A DNA stretch of 32,963 nucleotides, taken from JBNKDD01 sp050288085. Its GTDB lineage: Bacteria; Chloroflexota; Anaerolineae; Aggregatilineales; UBA3940. Where the stretch lies: contig JBNKDD010000027.1 of the NCBI GenBank assembly GCA_050288085.1, positions 1 through 32,963 on the forward strand, read 5' to 3'. The notes beneath the pieces were generated by a model, which saw only the letters and a list, made by a program, of their open reading frames with translations, ran no database searches and had not been told where the DNA came from. Below are positions 23,895 through 32,378 of the stretch, in pieces (position 1 is the first letter of the stretch; each line of letters begins with the position of its first letter). The position numbers and the translations under genes were made by a program.

Positions 23895-25298
23895 ATGGTG
23901 CAAAAACTGCCTATTGATACGTATCAGGATGCACTTCGCTATCTCTCTCGCCCAGCCCGTCAGGTTCCTGATCCGATCCCAATGACGGCTCTTTTGAGGC
24001 GATTAGGACAGCCGCAGCGATCGTTCGCGTCGATCCTGGTGGCAGGCACTTATGGCAAGTCGACGGTGGCGACCATTCTAAGCCGCGTCTTGCAGACTGC
24101 CGGATACCGGGTTGGGTTGTTTCAGACCCCGCATTTGCACAGCGTCCGGGAAGGTATCCTTGTCGATGGGGAGATGATCAGCCAACGGGATCTGGTTGAG
24201 AACCTGCAAGCTCTGGCCCCTACCATTGAGGTTGGCCCCGGCCCCTTTACGACTCGTGAATTGTTGAGCGTTCTGGCTGCCCGTTATTTTGCGCTCCAAT
24301 ATGTAAACATCGCGGTGTTGGAGGTTGACCCGGCTCCTGATGCCACCCACGAAGCCTTTACGGACACCATCCTGTTTACGCCCATTGACGACCGTGACCC
24401 GGATTGCCCCGACCTGGAAGAATTGTTCCTGATCCCGGAAGGGGGATTGGTGGTCAGTGCTCCGCAATCAGAAGATGTCAAAACCTCGATTGAAGCGGTG
24501 GCTCAACTTCGCCAGGCACAGGTTGTGTTTGTTGATGATATGGTGGGTTGGGAATACGAGCGCAACCGGGCCAATTCGAAGCTGACCGATTACATCCTCC
24601 ACTATGATATTCACCGCCTGGAAGGACAGACCCGCCTGGTCGGTGAGCATAACGTCAAACACCTGGCCCATGTTTTTTCCTGGTTGCAGGCAGCCCGGCG
24701 CAGATCGGCTACTTCGGCTGTAGTCGAAAACCTGAAAGATGCGACCTATGATTTCTGTATGCCCGGACGCGGCGAATTGGAGAGCTACCAGGGCGGACAG
24801 GTCTTGATGGATACCGCCACTACGCCCTCGCGGATCAGGTCATTGGCACATCTGGTTGAGGCCATCAGACCTTCATCCGTAACCTATCTGGTCAAACCAC
24901 CCGCCGACCCAGAGACTTATGCCGAATTCCTCAAGCTGCCGATCCAGCCCGGCAACCGGGTGATCCTCTATCCCCAGACCGAGGATGAACTCCCCAAGCT
25001 GATCCATTTGCAGCGCCTGATTTCCGAGCAGTTGCAATGTCCGGCGGCGGTGATCACCGAGCCTAACGATGCGCTCAATAAGGCGTTAGAATGCCAGGAT
25101 GTTGGCTGCTTGCTGGTGGCTGTTGGCCCCTTAGATTTCCTGGCCCTGATCCGCGAACGGATCGGGGTGGTAGCGGATGATATTATTGTGGAGGCAGAAG
25201 AAACCCGCCGATATTATCACCCTGATACGGCCCTCACTCAGCCGGTTGATGATAATGGTTTGGAAGATCAGACCATCTGGGATGAGTGGCAGTGGTAG
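23895..25298 (+). CDS. Divergent FolC-like Mur ligase family protein
   Basis: A 467-aa protein with the FolC layout: a P-loop VAGTYGKST (49-57) followed by AGYRVGLFQTPHLHS, a central-domain ELLSVLAARYFA and LEVDPAPDATHEAF (142-155) where FolC has the E-x-GLGGRLDATN region, LVGEHNVKHLAHV (248-260), CMPGRGELE, and DTATTP (306-311) at the place of the FolC DGAHNP motif. Folylpolyglutamate synthases join glutamate to folate with ATP. Here the P-loop Asn-Gly and the His-Asn of DGAHNP are replaced, so the substrate is probably not folate and activity is uncertain. ATG 23895 has AAGGA seven to eight bases upstream. A GNAT gene follows 13 bases after the stop, suggesting a two-gene unit. Confidence 0.8.
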   Translation: MVQKLPIDTYQDALRYLSRPARQVPDPIPMTALLRRLGQPQRSFASILVAGTYGKSTVATILSRVLQTAGYRVGLFQTPHLHSVREGILVDGEMISQRDLVENLQALAPTIEVGPGPFTTRELLSVLAARYFALQYVNIAVLEVDPAPDATHEAFTDTILFTPIDDRDPDCPDLEELFLIPEGGLVVSAPQSEDVKTSIEAVAQLRQAQVVFVDDMVGWEYERNRANSKLTDYILHYDIHRLEGQTRLVGEHNVKHLAHVFSWLQAARRRSATSAVVENLKDATYDFCMPGRGELESYQGGQVLMDTATTPSRIRSLAHLVEAIRPSSVTYLVKPPADPETYAEFLKLPIQPGNRVILYPQTEDELPKLIHLQRLISEQLQCPAAVITEPNDALNKALECQDVGCLLVAVGPLDFLALIRERIGVVADDIIVEAEETRRYYHPDTALTQPVDDNGLEDQTIWDEWQW

Positions 25299-25311
25299 AA
25301 GTGTAGGTTAA

Positions 25312-25821
25312 ATGACTTCACGTATTCGCTTACTCCCGGCCAGGGAGAACCAGTTCAAGGCGCTGGAGAACCTGCTGCAACTTTATTTGTATGACTTTGA
25401 GGATTTCCTGGACGAGGAAGGCCCCGACGAAAACGGCTGGTATGATCCCGGCTTCGAGCCTGAACGCTATATGAATAGTGATCACTTCTGGGCTTACCTG
25501 GGCTGGGTAGATCGTAAATTGGCCGGATTCGCCCTGGTCAGTGACCGGGTAGAGCAGCGCAAAACACACGGCCACTACGTTGATGAATTCTTTGTGCTGC
25601 GCCGCTATCGCCGCCAGGGGATCGGATCGACACTGGCCGCCCAGTTATTTGATACCCACCTCGGCTACTGGGAAGTGACCGTTGTTGGCCCGAACACGCC
25701 CGCCCAGGCTTTCTGGCGTAAAGTTGTCAATGAGTATTCAAAGGGCCGCTACCAGGATTTCACCATCCCGGAAAACGGCATGGATATTATCTGGCTGACT
25801 TTTGACAATAACCAACCCTGA
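25312..25821 (+). CDS. GNAT family N-acetyltransferase
   Basis: A 169-aa cytoplasmic protein. The acetyl-CoA-binding motif A is visible as VDEFFVLRRYRRQGIGSTLA, with the RRQGIG pyrophosphate loop, followed by WEVTVVGPNTPAQAFWRKV, the usual motif B with its N-x-PAQAFW element. The N-terminal part is acidic and likely forms the acceptor site. It lies 13 bases after the Mur ligase-like gene with only a weak GTAGG ahead of ATG, so translation may be coupled. The acceptor cannot be deduced; being next to an amide-forming ligase paralogue suggests an amine product or substrate. Confidence 0.85.
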   Translation: MTSRIRLLPARENQFKALENLLQLYLYDFEDFLDEEGPDENGWYDPGFEPERYMNSDHFWAYLGWVDRKLAGFALVSDRVEQRKTHGHYVDEFFVLRRYRRQGIGSTLAAQLFDTHLGYWEVTVVGPNTPAQAFWRKVVNEYSKGRYQDFTIPENGMDIIWLTFDNNQP

Positions 25822-25841
25822 CCCACACAAATTATCCGGTA

Positions 25842-25863
25842 GGGGCGACTGGTCAGTCGCCCT
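25842..25863. repeat. Intergenic palindrome
   Basis: GGGCGACT/AGTCGCCC, a perfect 8-bp stem with a GGTC loop, between the convergent GNAT and CPBP genes. It has no T run on either side. It could act as a bidirectional transcription barrier or be one copy of a dispersed palindromic repeat. Confidence 0.5.
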
Positions 25864-25880
25864 CTATCTATAACAACGCC

Positions 25881-26825
25881 CTAATTAAACATCATCAGCC
25901 CGATGAAATTGGTCAATGCATGTACCAATACCGCCATCGTCAATCCTCGATAGCGGTAGATGCTCCCCAGAACCAGGCCCATGATCGCCGAAGACACCAC
26001 CGAAGCAATCGGCGCTTCGAGGAAATAGCCGCTCAGGCTGCTCATCGTGATGTGATAAAAGCCAAACAGGATTGCCGACACGACCAATCCCCAGCCCCAG
26101 CCTTTGGTTAGCTTCCAGACCAGTGTCATGATCCCTGCTCGGAACAGTAGTTCCTCAAACAGCCCGGCCCCGATCAGCATATCGAGGAATAAGCTCGGCC
26201 ATCCTACACCCGGCATGAAACCCGAATCGCTTTGCTCCCGTGATACTTCCCCAAACAACGATCCGACTGCCTCGCCAATATTGTTCGACAGGCCGCCACC
26301 AATGACCATTACTACGACGGCAATGAAGAACCCGGCAGCCAGCACATATAAAATGTGTTTGAAATCCCGCCGCCGGATCACGGGCAGTAGATCGACCTTC
26401 AATCCTTTTTCTGCAAGGAAACCCGCCGTGCCAAATCCAATGATCAGTACCAGCATAACCAGGTAAATAATCAGCGAATTGCTTGAACCGTCGGAGGTAT
26501 CCTCCTCAGACATCGACGTCATAATCTGGATCATCGCCGCTCCGATCACTACTGCGGCCACCGTTCGCAGCGTCCGCCAGATGTCCCTTTTCTCGATGGT
26601 GCGTGGTTCCTTTTCCGGCGTTTTTTGCGGCTCACGGACGATCAGCCAGGCATATACCACCGTCAGGATGCCGACCAGAATCCACACAGGTATGGTTGCA
26701 GGCCGGTTGGCATCCCCATTGATCAGGTAAAACAGCACCAACCCAAGCACCGGCACAATCAACTCGGCCCGTAGTTTGATCCACTCCCATAGAGTGGGCT
26801 TTATTGTCGCTTCTGCATTCGTCAT
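25881..26825 (-). CDS. CPBP family intramembrane metalloprotease
   Basis: A 314-aa polytopic protein of about eight helices. The C-terminal half holds the three Abi/CPBP signatures: FEELLFR with Glu224, Glu225 and Arg229; FGFYHI with His258; and VHALTNF with His302 and Asn306. These residues build the active site of Rce1-like glutamate-type membrane proteases, which cleave prenylated or peptide substrates or give bacteriocin self-immunity. The N-terminal half adds helices and a charged loop (EPQKTPEKEPRTIEKRD). GGGGGAG precedes the ATG at 26825. Monocistronic. Its substrate is unknown; no bacteriocin gene is visible. Confidence 0.9.
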   Translation of the reverse strand: MTNAEATIKPTLWEWIKLRAELIVPVLGLVLFYLINGDANRPATIPVWILVGILTVVYAWLIVREPQKTPEKEPRTIEKRDIWRTLRTVAAVVIGAAMIQIMTSMSEEDTSDGSSNSLIIYLVMLVLIIGFGTAGFLAEKGLKVDLLPVIRRRDFKHILYVLAAGFFIAVVVMVIGGGLSNNIGEAVGSLFGEVSREQSDSGFMPGVGWPSLFLDMLIGAGLFEELLFRAGIMTLVWKLTKGWGWGLVVSAILFGFYHITMSSLSGYFLEAPIASVVSSAIMGLVLGSIYRYRGLTMAVLVHALTNFIGLMMFN

Positions 26826-26840
26826 TCTTACTCCCCCATG

Positions 26841-26868
26841 AATATGTGAGTCTTGTATCTGTAATCAA
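26841..26868 (-). promoter_or_regulatory. Candidate promoter of the CPBP gene
   Basis: Minus strand TTGATT (26863-26868) and CATATT (26841-26846), spacer 16, about 20 bases ahead of the start codon. Confidence 0.3.
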
Positions 26869-27037
26869 TACGCCCAGGGGAGCCGTTTGGTTGCCAACCA
26901 CAAGCAATGAGGGTTGTGGAGATTTTGAACGGTCGCCGCGAATGAGGTTTCTATTAAGCGAGAGCAGTTATTTCTCATTTAGCTTCACGACGTAGCAAAG
27001 CCGGAGAAACTGCGATTACTTTTGGGGCATAGTGGCT

Positions 27038-27445
27038 TTATGAATCGGATGCTGGGGGAATATGCTTAACTTCTGGATAAGCAAGAATGCGTTCATCAAC
27101 AGTCATTAGTGGGCTGTCATATATCCGTGCTGTGGCAACGATTAGTTGATCGGCGGGATCGCGATGAAATGTACCTGGAAGCTGTGTTGATTCAACGGCA
27201 ATACGAGGTGTCAGGGCTAATAATTGCACGCCTGGATAGGCTAGTGCTGTCTCAATCCATTCACCCGCCTCGATTGAGAGTGTTAATCGACCCAGTTCAA
27301 CAAGCTTTGCGACTTCCCAGCAAGAAATAACACTAACACCAATCCCATCGGATGCCGAGTTTTCCAAAAGCGTCTTATATTCTTTTTGTAGCTGCCGCGA
27401 ATCATTGACCCACCAGACCCAGATGTGAGTATCAATAACGATCAT
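27038..27445 (-). CDS. VapC-type PIN domain toxin
   Basis: A 135-aa PIN-domain ribonuclease. The metal-binding acidic residues are visible: Asp5 in MIVIDTHIWVWW, Glu44 in SVISCWEVAKL, Asp96 and Asp99 in HRDPADQLIVATA, and Asp117 in TVDERIL. VapC toxins cleave tRNA or rRNA and are held in check by a co-expressed antitoxin. The start overlaps the stop of the upstream antitoxin gene by ATGA, the usual toxin-antitoxin arrangement. All key residues are present, so it should be active. The gene has no obvious terminator in the 212 bases that separate it from the CPBP gene. Confidence 0.9.
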   Translation of the reverse strand: MIVIDTHIWVWWVNDSRQLQKEYKTLLENSASDGIGVSVISCWEVAKLVELGRLTLSIEAGEWIETALAYPGVQLLALTPRIAVESTQLPGTFHRDPADQLIVATARIYDSPLMTVDERILAYPEVKHIPPASDS

Positions 27446-27654
27446 GTATTGGCTTCCCAGTCATCAGAGGCGACTGGCTCTGTTGGGTTTAGATACTCAA
27501 GAACGGTACCTTGAAGTGGATATTTGTCATGAGTGCGTGATTTGAGCACAGGCAGAATAATGACCTCGACCATCTCTCCTGCTTGAAATGGTATATCTTG
27601 AATGACCAGTTTGCCATCCTTCTGTACAGTCGTTTCGATCCGGTGTGCTTGCAT
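27442..27654 (-). CDS. Short antitoxin paired with VapC
   Basis: A 70-aa protein from ATG 27654, preceded by GGAGAGGGGAG. It begins MQAHRIETTVQKDGKLVIQD, a pattern of short antitoxins with an N-terminal beta strand pair (DGKLVI ... EVIILP), and ends in an acidic tail with a WEANT terminus that could insert into the toxin. A classical AbrB or RHH DNA-binding motif is not clear, so autoregulation is uncertain. The frame remains open much further upstream on the opposite strand of the VWA gene, but only this start has a ribosome-binding site. A TACAAT (27692-27697, minus strand) may be its -10 box. Confidence 0.75.
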   Translation of the reverse strand: MQAHRIETTVQKDGKLVIQDIPFQAGEMVEVIILPVLKSRTHDKYPLQGTVLEYLNPTEPVASDDWEANT

Positions 27655-27745
27655 ACTCCCCTCTCCAAAACATCTGTTTCCACTTAATTCAATTGTACTC
27701 AATTCCGGTGTTATCCGCCCAAACGCCGACGTATTCCCGCCGCTA

Positions 27746-27775
27746 TTGGCCTCTGCTCGTCGCTGCGTGTACAAT
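27746..27775 (+). promoter_or_regulatory. Promoter giving a leaderless VWA transcript
   Basis: TTGGCC (27746-27751), spacer 18, TACAAT (27770-27775). The ATG at 27782 begins six bases after the -10 box, the same spacing as at 7473/7480, and no ribosome-binding site is present. Confidence 0.45.
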
Positions 27776-27781
27776 CTCTGC

Positions 27782-30661
27782 ATGGCTTTGACATATCCGA
27801 TTGCACTGGTCGGTTTGCTGGCACTTCCATATTTCCTATGGGTAGGTCGTCCGCAGGGAATGTGGGGGCGAGGTCGCGCCATCCTGGCGCTGGTATTACG
27901 TTTCCTGATTATCATTGCGTTGGTGTTTGCCCTGGCCGGGTTACAGATCATCAAGGCTGCCGACCAACTGGCGGTCGTCTTCCTGATCGATGCTTCGGAC
28001 TCCATGTCCGCCCCGGCAGTTGAATCGGCTCGCCTGTATGTCCAGGATGTGATGGATCGCATGGGATCAGATGACGAGGCCGCCATTATCGTCTTCGGTT
28101 CTGATGCCCTGGTCGAGCGCCCGATGTCCGCCATCAGCGAACTCGGCCCGCTCGAATCGGAGGTCTTACCCCTCAACACCGACCTCGCCGAAGCGATCCG
28201 TCTCGGTATGGCTTTATACCCGCCCGGTGCCGCTCGCCGCATGGTGATCCTGTCAGATGGGCTGGCAAATATCGGTGATGCTGCCGAAGCTGCCCGCCTC
28301 GCCAATGCTTCAGGTATTGAGATCGTCGCCGTGCCTTTCTCGACCATCACCGGCTCGGAGGTTCTGGTCACCGATGTCAGCGCGCCCACCCGGCTCAATG
28401 AGGGCCAAATATTTGACCTGTCAGTTGCCATCGAAAGCAGCCTTGAAACCACCGCTGTCCTGCGCGTAATAGGCGGTGGGCAGGTGTTGGTTGAGGAAAG
28501 CGTCGGTCTATTAGAGGGAATCAACCGCTATACCTTCACCCTGACCGCCACCGAACCCGGCCTGACCGCCTTCCGTGTACAGGTCATCCCGGCGGGCGAG
28601 GATATTTTCTACCAGAACAACGAGCTATCAGCCTTTACTCAGGTGGTTGGCCCGCCGCGTGTCTTGATTGTCGCCGACGATGAACAGGAGATCACCAACC
28701 TCGCCCAGGCATTACTGGAGCAGGGCTTGCTCGTCGATCATGTCACCGGACTGGGTTTGCCCGCCGATCTTTCTACCCTGTCCGGTTATCAAAGCGTGAT
28801 CCTGGCAAACGTCCCGGCCCGCAATCTTGGTCAGCGCAAAATGCAGCTGCTCCAGACTTATGTCCGTGACCTGGGTGGCGGCCTAGTCGTGATCGGTGGG
28901 CCAAATGCTTTCGGTGTTGGCGGCTATTTCCAGACCCCCTTAGAGGAAACCCTCCCGGTCGAAATGCAGCTCAAAGACCAGGAGCGTTTACCGCAGATGA
29001 CGGTCGTCTACGTGATCGACAAATCCGGCTCGATGTCGGATTCCAGCCTGGGCGGATTCCAGAAGATCGAACTGGCGAAGGAAGCGGTGATCCGCTCCGT
29101 GAACCTGCTCGGCCCGCTGGATCGGGTGGGCGTCGTTCCCTTTGACGAGTCCGCGTCCTGGGCAGTGCCTATTGGCCCGGCTTCCAACCGCAGTGAGATC
29201 GCCCGGTTGGTGGGTGGTATCCGCGCGGGCGGCGGCACTGATATTTACGCCGGGGTATTGGCTGTCAGCAAGCAGCTTCCCGATGATCCCAGCCAGCTCC
29301 GCCACATCGTTTTGCTGACCGATGGCGGCGCGTCGCCGTCCGGTATTGCCGAGTTAGTTGAGCAAATGTACACCGAATACGGGATCACCTTGTCGGTGAT
29401 CGCCATCGGGCAGGGATATGCACCATTTATTGAGGAACTACCCGAACTCGCCGATGGCCGTTTCCATTACGCCTACGACGTGGACACCATCCCCGAAATT
29501 TTCACCGAGGAAACCGTCATTGCGACGCGGGCTTATATTATTGAGAACGAATTTTTCCCGGCTTTAGCCAGCAGCAGCGAAATCATGAGCGGCATTGATG
29601 CCACCCCTTCGCTGTACGGTTACATCGGCACATCGATCAAACCCACCGCCCGCCAGATTCTTGTCACGGATAAGGACGATCCGCTGCTTGCCGCGTGGCA
29701 ATATGGCCTGGGCCGGTCGGTCGCCTGGACATCCGACGCCAGTGGGCGCTGGGCCACCAACTGGATTAGCTGGGATGAGTATGCTCGTTTGTGGTCTCAG
29801 GCCGTGCGCTGGACGATCACCGAGGGCGCAACCCAGAACGTCGAAGTTCGTGTAGTCCAGGAAGGTGAAACCGCCCGGATTTTTGTCGATGCCCAGTCGG
29901 AAGAGGGCGAGTATCTCAACGGCCTGGAGATGGATGCCAATGTCGTCCTGCCCGACCTGACCACCATCCCGGTGACTCTCAGCCAGGTTGCGCCGGGTCG
30001 TTATGAGGGTGTCTTTGAGCCGGGTGAGGAAGGCGCTTATTTCGTGCGGGTGGCCGGGGCTGATGATGTTGCTGGCGATCAGGGTGCTGTTGCCCAGACT
30101 TCTGGCTGGGTACTGTCTTATTCGCCGGAGTATCGCTCCCTGACAGGTGACCCCGATTACCTGTCCTACGTTGCCGGGTTGGCCGGTGGCGACGTGATCG
30201 AAGACCCGGCGGAGATTTTCGCTCACAACCTGCGCCTCGACCGCAGCAGCCAACCAATCTGGCCCTGGTTGGTTCTTGCCGCGACGATCCTCCTGCCATT
30301 TGATATTGCCGTTCGCCGCCTGATCCTCACCCGCTCCGATCTGGTTCGATTGGCCGCCTGGTTGGGAATCGGTCGCCGCCGTGCAGCCGAAGCCGTGCAG
30401 CCGCGAACCTCATCGGCAGGTGCTTTGTTCGCAGCGAAGGAACGTGCCGAACAGGCCACCGCCCAACGCGCCTCTACCCAGATACCGACTCCGACTACCC
30501 GCATTGAGCGGGATGAAGTCGCCGCGCCGGAATCACCGCCGCCGCCGGAGCGCGTGTCACCTGCGCCTAAACCTACCCGTGCACCTACCCGATCCGGTTC
30601 AACCGCTTCGTCATTGCTCAGGAGCAAGCGTGATCGTGACCGGTCGCGGGATGATGATTGA
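27782..30661 (+). CDS. Double-VWA domain membrane protein with GATase-like segment
   Basis: The ATG at 27782 gives 959 aa; the frame extends to 27602 but that part overlaps the antitoxin region and lacks signals. Two N-terminal helices (about 5-20 and 33-55) are followed by VWA domain 1 with MIDAS DASDS (70-74) and a C-terminal ILSDG, a beta-sandwich region, a GATase-like segment (VLIVADDE then GGGLVVIGGPNAFGVGGY), VWA domain 2 with DKSGS (413-417) and LLTDGG, further beta-rich regions, a helix WPWLVLAATILLPFDIAVRR, and a Pro/Arg-rich cytoplasmic tail ending DRDRSRDDD. VWA domains bind ligands through a metal ion and are often scaffolds for surface assemblies. Starts divergently from the toxin-antitoxin pair and is followed 40 bases later by the ATP-grasp gene. 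Confidence 0.88.
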   Translation: MALTYPIALVGLLALPYFLWVGRPQGMWGRGRAILALVLRFLIIIALVFALAGLQIIKAADQLAVVFLIDASDSMSAPAVESARLYVQDVMDRMGSDDEAAIIVFGSDALVERPMSAISELGPLESEVLPLNTDLAEAIRLGMALYPPGAARRMVILSDGLANIGDAAEAARLANASGIEIVAVPFSTITGSEVLVTDVSAPTRLNEGQIFDLSVAIESSLETTAVLRVIGGGQVLVEESVGLLEGINRYTFTLTATEPGLTAFRVQVIPAGEDIFYQNNELSAFTQVVGPPRVLIVADDEQEITNLAQALLEQGLLVDHVTGLGLPADLSTLSGYQSVILANVPARNLGQRKMQLLQTYVRDLGGGLVVIGGPNAFGVGGYFQTPLEETLPVEMQLKDQERLPQMTVVYVIDKSGSMSDSSLGGFQKIELAKEAVIRSVNLLGPLDRVGVVPFDESASWAVPIGPASNRSEIARLVGGIRAGGGTDIYAGVLAVSKQLPDDPSQLRHIVLLTDGGASPSGIAELVEQMYTEYGITLSVIAIGQGYAPFIEELPELADGRFHYAYDVDTIPEIFTEETVIATRAYIIENEFFPALASSSEIMSGIDATPSLYGYIGTSIKPTARQILVTDKDDPLLAAWQYGLGRSVAWTSDASGRWATNWISWDEYARLWSQAVRWTITEGATQNVEVRVVQEGETARIFVDAQSEEGEYLNGLEMDANVVLPDLTTIPVTLSQVAPGRYEGVFEPGEEGAYFVRVAGADDVAGDQGAVAQTSGWVLSYSPEYRSLTGDPDYLSYVAGLAGGDVIEDPAEIFAHNLRLDRSSQPIWPWLVLAATILLPFDIAVRRLILTRSDLVRLAAWLGIGRRRAAEAVQPRTSSAGALFAAKERAEQATAQRASTQIPTPTTRIERDEVAAPESPPPPERVSPAPKPTRAPTRSGSTASSLLRSKRDRDRSRDDD

Positions 30662-30701
30662 GAAATAAGCTGCTTCTACCTATTCACCCAGGAAAGTAGT
30701 T

Positions 30702-31505
30702 ATGCCGAAACTCATCCTTTCACCCTGGGAAACCCTCGATTCAATTGCCTTAGAACGCGCTGCCGGGCAGCATGGTTGGCAGGTTGAACGCCTTCAGAAG
30801 TGGCAGGCTCCTGACCATCTGAAAAGCCAAACCGAACTGGTAATTTTCGGCGAGGCTCTCTTCGTCCGATTCCTGGCCGATCAACTGAATATCGCATTAT
30901 TGGAACCACCACCCGATTGGCTCACTGCCCTTTCACAAGATTACTTGAAGCGTGATGTGCGTTGTATTACCCTGGATGCGGCCCGGCAGATCGACCACCC
31001 GGCCTTTTTCAAACCGGCAGGCGACAAGGCATTTGATGCGAAGGTATATCAATCCGGCGATGAACTGCCGGACACTGGTGATCTACCTGATTCGCTTTCT
31101 GTGTTAGTTGCCGAGCCGGTATCATGGGATGTCGAAGCCCGCTGCTTTGTGCTGGAAGGTAATGTGTTGACCCTCTCACCTTATTTACGTGAGGGTGAAT
31201 TGATAGATCGTTCGGTTGGCAGCGGTTGGATAAATGAGGACGAGCATCAAGCTGCACTCGCCTTTGCTCAGGATGTTATCTCCGCTGCACCGGATGATCA
31301 TCCCCCTGCGTTTGTGGTAGATGTGGGTCTGATTGAGGGGCGGGGTTGGGCTGTCTTAGAGGCCAATCCTGCCTGGGCATCAGGGATTTATGGCTGCGAT
31401 CCGGGCTGTGTCCTGAAGGTTGTTAGGAGAGCCTGCGTTCATCGGGATTGCCTGAGTAAATTGGATGAACAGTGGGTGCTCGGTTGGGAGTCCTGGGATG
31501 CGTAG
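30702..31505 (+). CDS. ATP-grasp domain protein (R2K/DUF4343-like)
   Basis: A 267-aa protein. The ATP-grasp elements seen are FFKPAGDKAFDAKVY (Lys104 and Asp109), VAEPVSWDVEARCFV (Glu138 and Arg147) and VVDVGLIEGRGWAVLEANPAWASGIYG (Asp207, Glu220, Asn222), the nucleotide- and metal-binding residues. The pattern is that of the compact R2K clade of ATP-grasp enzymes, thought to ligate amino acids or small groups to peptides. AGGAAAG precedes the ATG. It is followed with an 8-base overlap by a surface lipoprotein gene. The substrate is unknown. Motif set looks complete. Confidence 0.78.
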   Translation: MPKLILSPWETLDSIALERAAGQHGWQVERLQKWQAPDHLKSQTELVIFGEALFVRFLADQLNIALLEPPPDWLTALSQDYLKRDVRCITLDAARQIDHPAFFKPAGDKAFDAKVYQSGDELPDTGDLPDSLSVLVAEPVSWDVEARCFVLEGNVLTLSPYLREGELIDRSVGSGWINEDEHQAALAFAQDVISAAPDDHPPAFVVDVGLIEGRGWAVLEANPAWASGIYGCDPGCVLKVVRRACVHRDCLSKLDEQWVLGWESWDA

Positions 31506-32346
31506 CATGACAACTCGCCATCTACCCAAAGTCGGAATCTTGATCATTGTTCTATCCATCCTTGCTTGCAATATCCCTTTGATTCAAACACCAACACCAA
31601 CGCCTTCACCGGTTCCCACCCAACCGCCCACCGCCGTAGGCCCACCGGCAACGCCTACCTTCCCGGTCACCTGGGAGGTGATTCAGCCCGGAATCGAACT
31701 CCGCGCCGCTTACATCGAACTACCAGATAGCGCCCCGGCGGAGATCGTCCTGCTTCGTATTGACCTGACCCAGTATGCTTTCCGTATCCACTACAACCCG
31801 GATGATCCGGCGCTGGTCTCCGAATGGGCCGGGCAGTTTGGCGCGCCGGTTGTCATTAACGGTGGCTTCTTTAGCCCTGAATACGAATCGGTCGGCTTAC
31901 TGTCCGTTGACGGGGAGCTTCATGGCTATAGTTTTGAAGATAAGGGCGGTATGTTGAGCATTCGAGGCGGCGAAACAGCTATCCGCTCCCTGATCGATTT
32001 CCCCTACCAAACCGGTGAGACCTTCGACCAGGCTGTGCAGGGGCTCCCGATGCTGATTAACCCCGGTGGCAGCCCGGCAGATTTTGATCTCCCCGACCGG
32101 CCCAGCCGCCGCACCGCTGTCGGCCTGGATTGGCAAGGTCGTTTGATCATCGTGACGAGCTACACGTTTAATGTCTCGCTCTACCAGCTTCGCGATTGGC
32201 TGGTCGCTTCCGACCTTGGCCTGGATACCGCGCTTAATCTGGATGGCGGCAAATCTACCGGGTTATATTTGAGCACCGACCGCCGCGACCTGCTGATCAA
32301 TTCGATTGAGCCGGTGCCGAGCGTGGTTGCTTTTTATCCGCAGTGA
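31498..32346 (+). CDS. Phosphodiester glycosidase (NAGPA/DUF2233) family lipoprotein
   Basis: Start ATG 31498 with GGGAG seven bases upstream (a second ATG at 31507 is less well served); 282 aa. The N-terminus KVGILIIVLSILAC is a lipoprotein signal with Cys24 as acylation site, followed by a Thr/Pro-rich linker. The catalytic region carries VVINGGFFSPEYESVGLL (from 118), RRTAVGLD (204-211) and ALNLDGGKSTGLYL (245-258), the conserved blocks of the NAGPA domain that hydrolyses GlcNAc-1-phosphodiesters or related cell-wall phosphodiesters. It would sit on the outer face of the membrane. Overlaps the ATP-grasp gene by 8 bases. A strong terminator follows. Substrate may be a teichoic-acid-like or glycolipid phosphodiester; inferred only. 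Confidence 0.9.
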   Translation: MRSMTTRHLPKVGILIIVLSILACNIPLIQTPTPTPSPVPTQPPTAVGPPATPTFPVTWEVIQPGIELRAAYIELPDSAPAEIVLLRIDLTQYAFRIHYNPDDPALVSEWAGQFGAPVVINGGFFSPEYESVGLLSVDGELHGYSFEDKGGMLSIRGGETAIRSLIDFPYQTGETFDQAVQGLPMLINPGGSPADFDLPDRPSRRTAVGLDWQGRLIIVTSYTFNVSLYQLRDWLVASDLGLDTALNLDGGKSTGLYLSTDRRDLLINSIEPVPSVVAFYPQ

Positions 32347-32378
32347 GAAGGGGTAAGAACTTTTCAGACTGGTAAAGC

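Noticed and set aside
26826..27037. Hidden gene or RNA between CPBP and VapC genes
   Set aside because: No frame with a ribosome-binding site and no strong stem-loop was found beyond a candidate promoter.
27602..27781. 60-codon N-terminal extension of the VWA protein
   Set aside because: No start signals, no signal peptide, and a promoter -10 box lies inside it.
27442..28524. 360-codon minus-strand frame covering the antitoxin and more
   Set aside because: Its upstream part is antisense to the conserved VWA domain; only the last 70 codons have a ribosome-binding site and toxin overlap.
29564..30253. Long antisense frame inside the VWA gene
   Set aside because: Shadow of a high-GC coding region; no start signals or recognisable domain.
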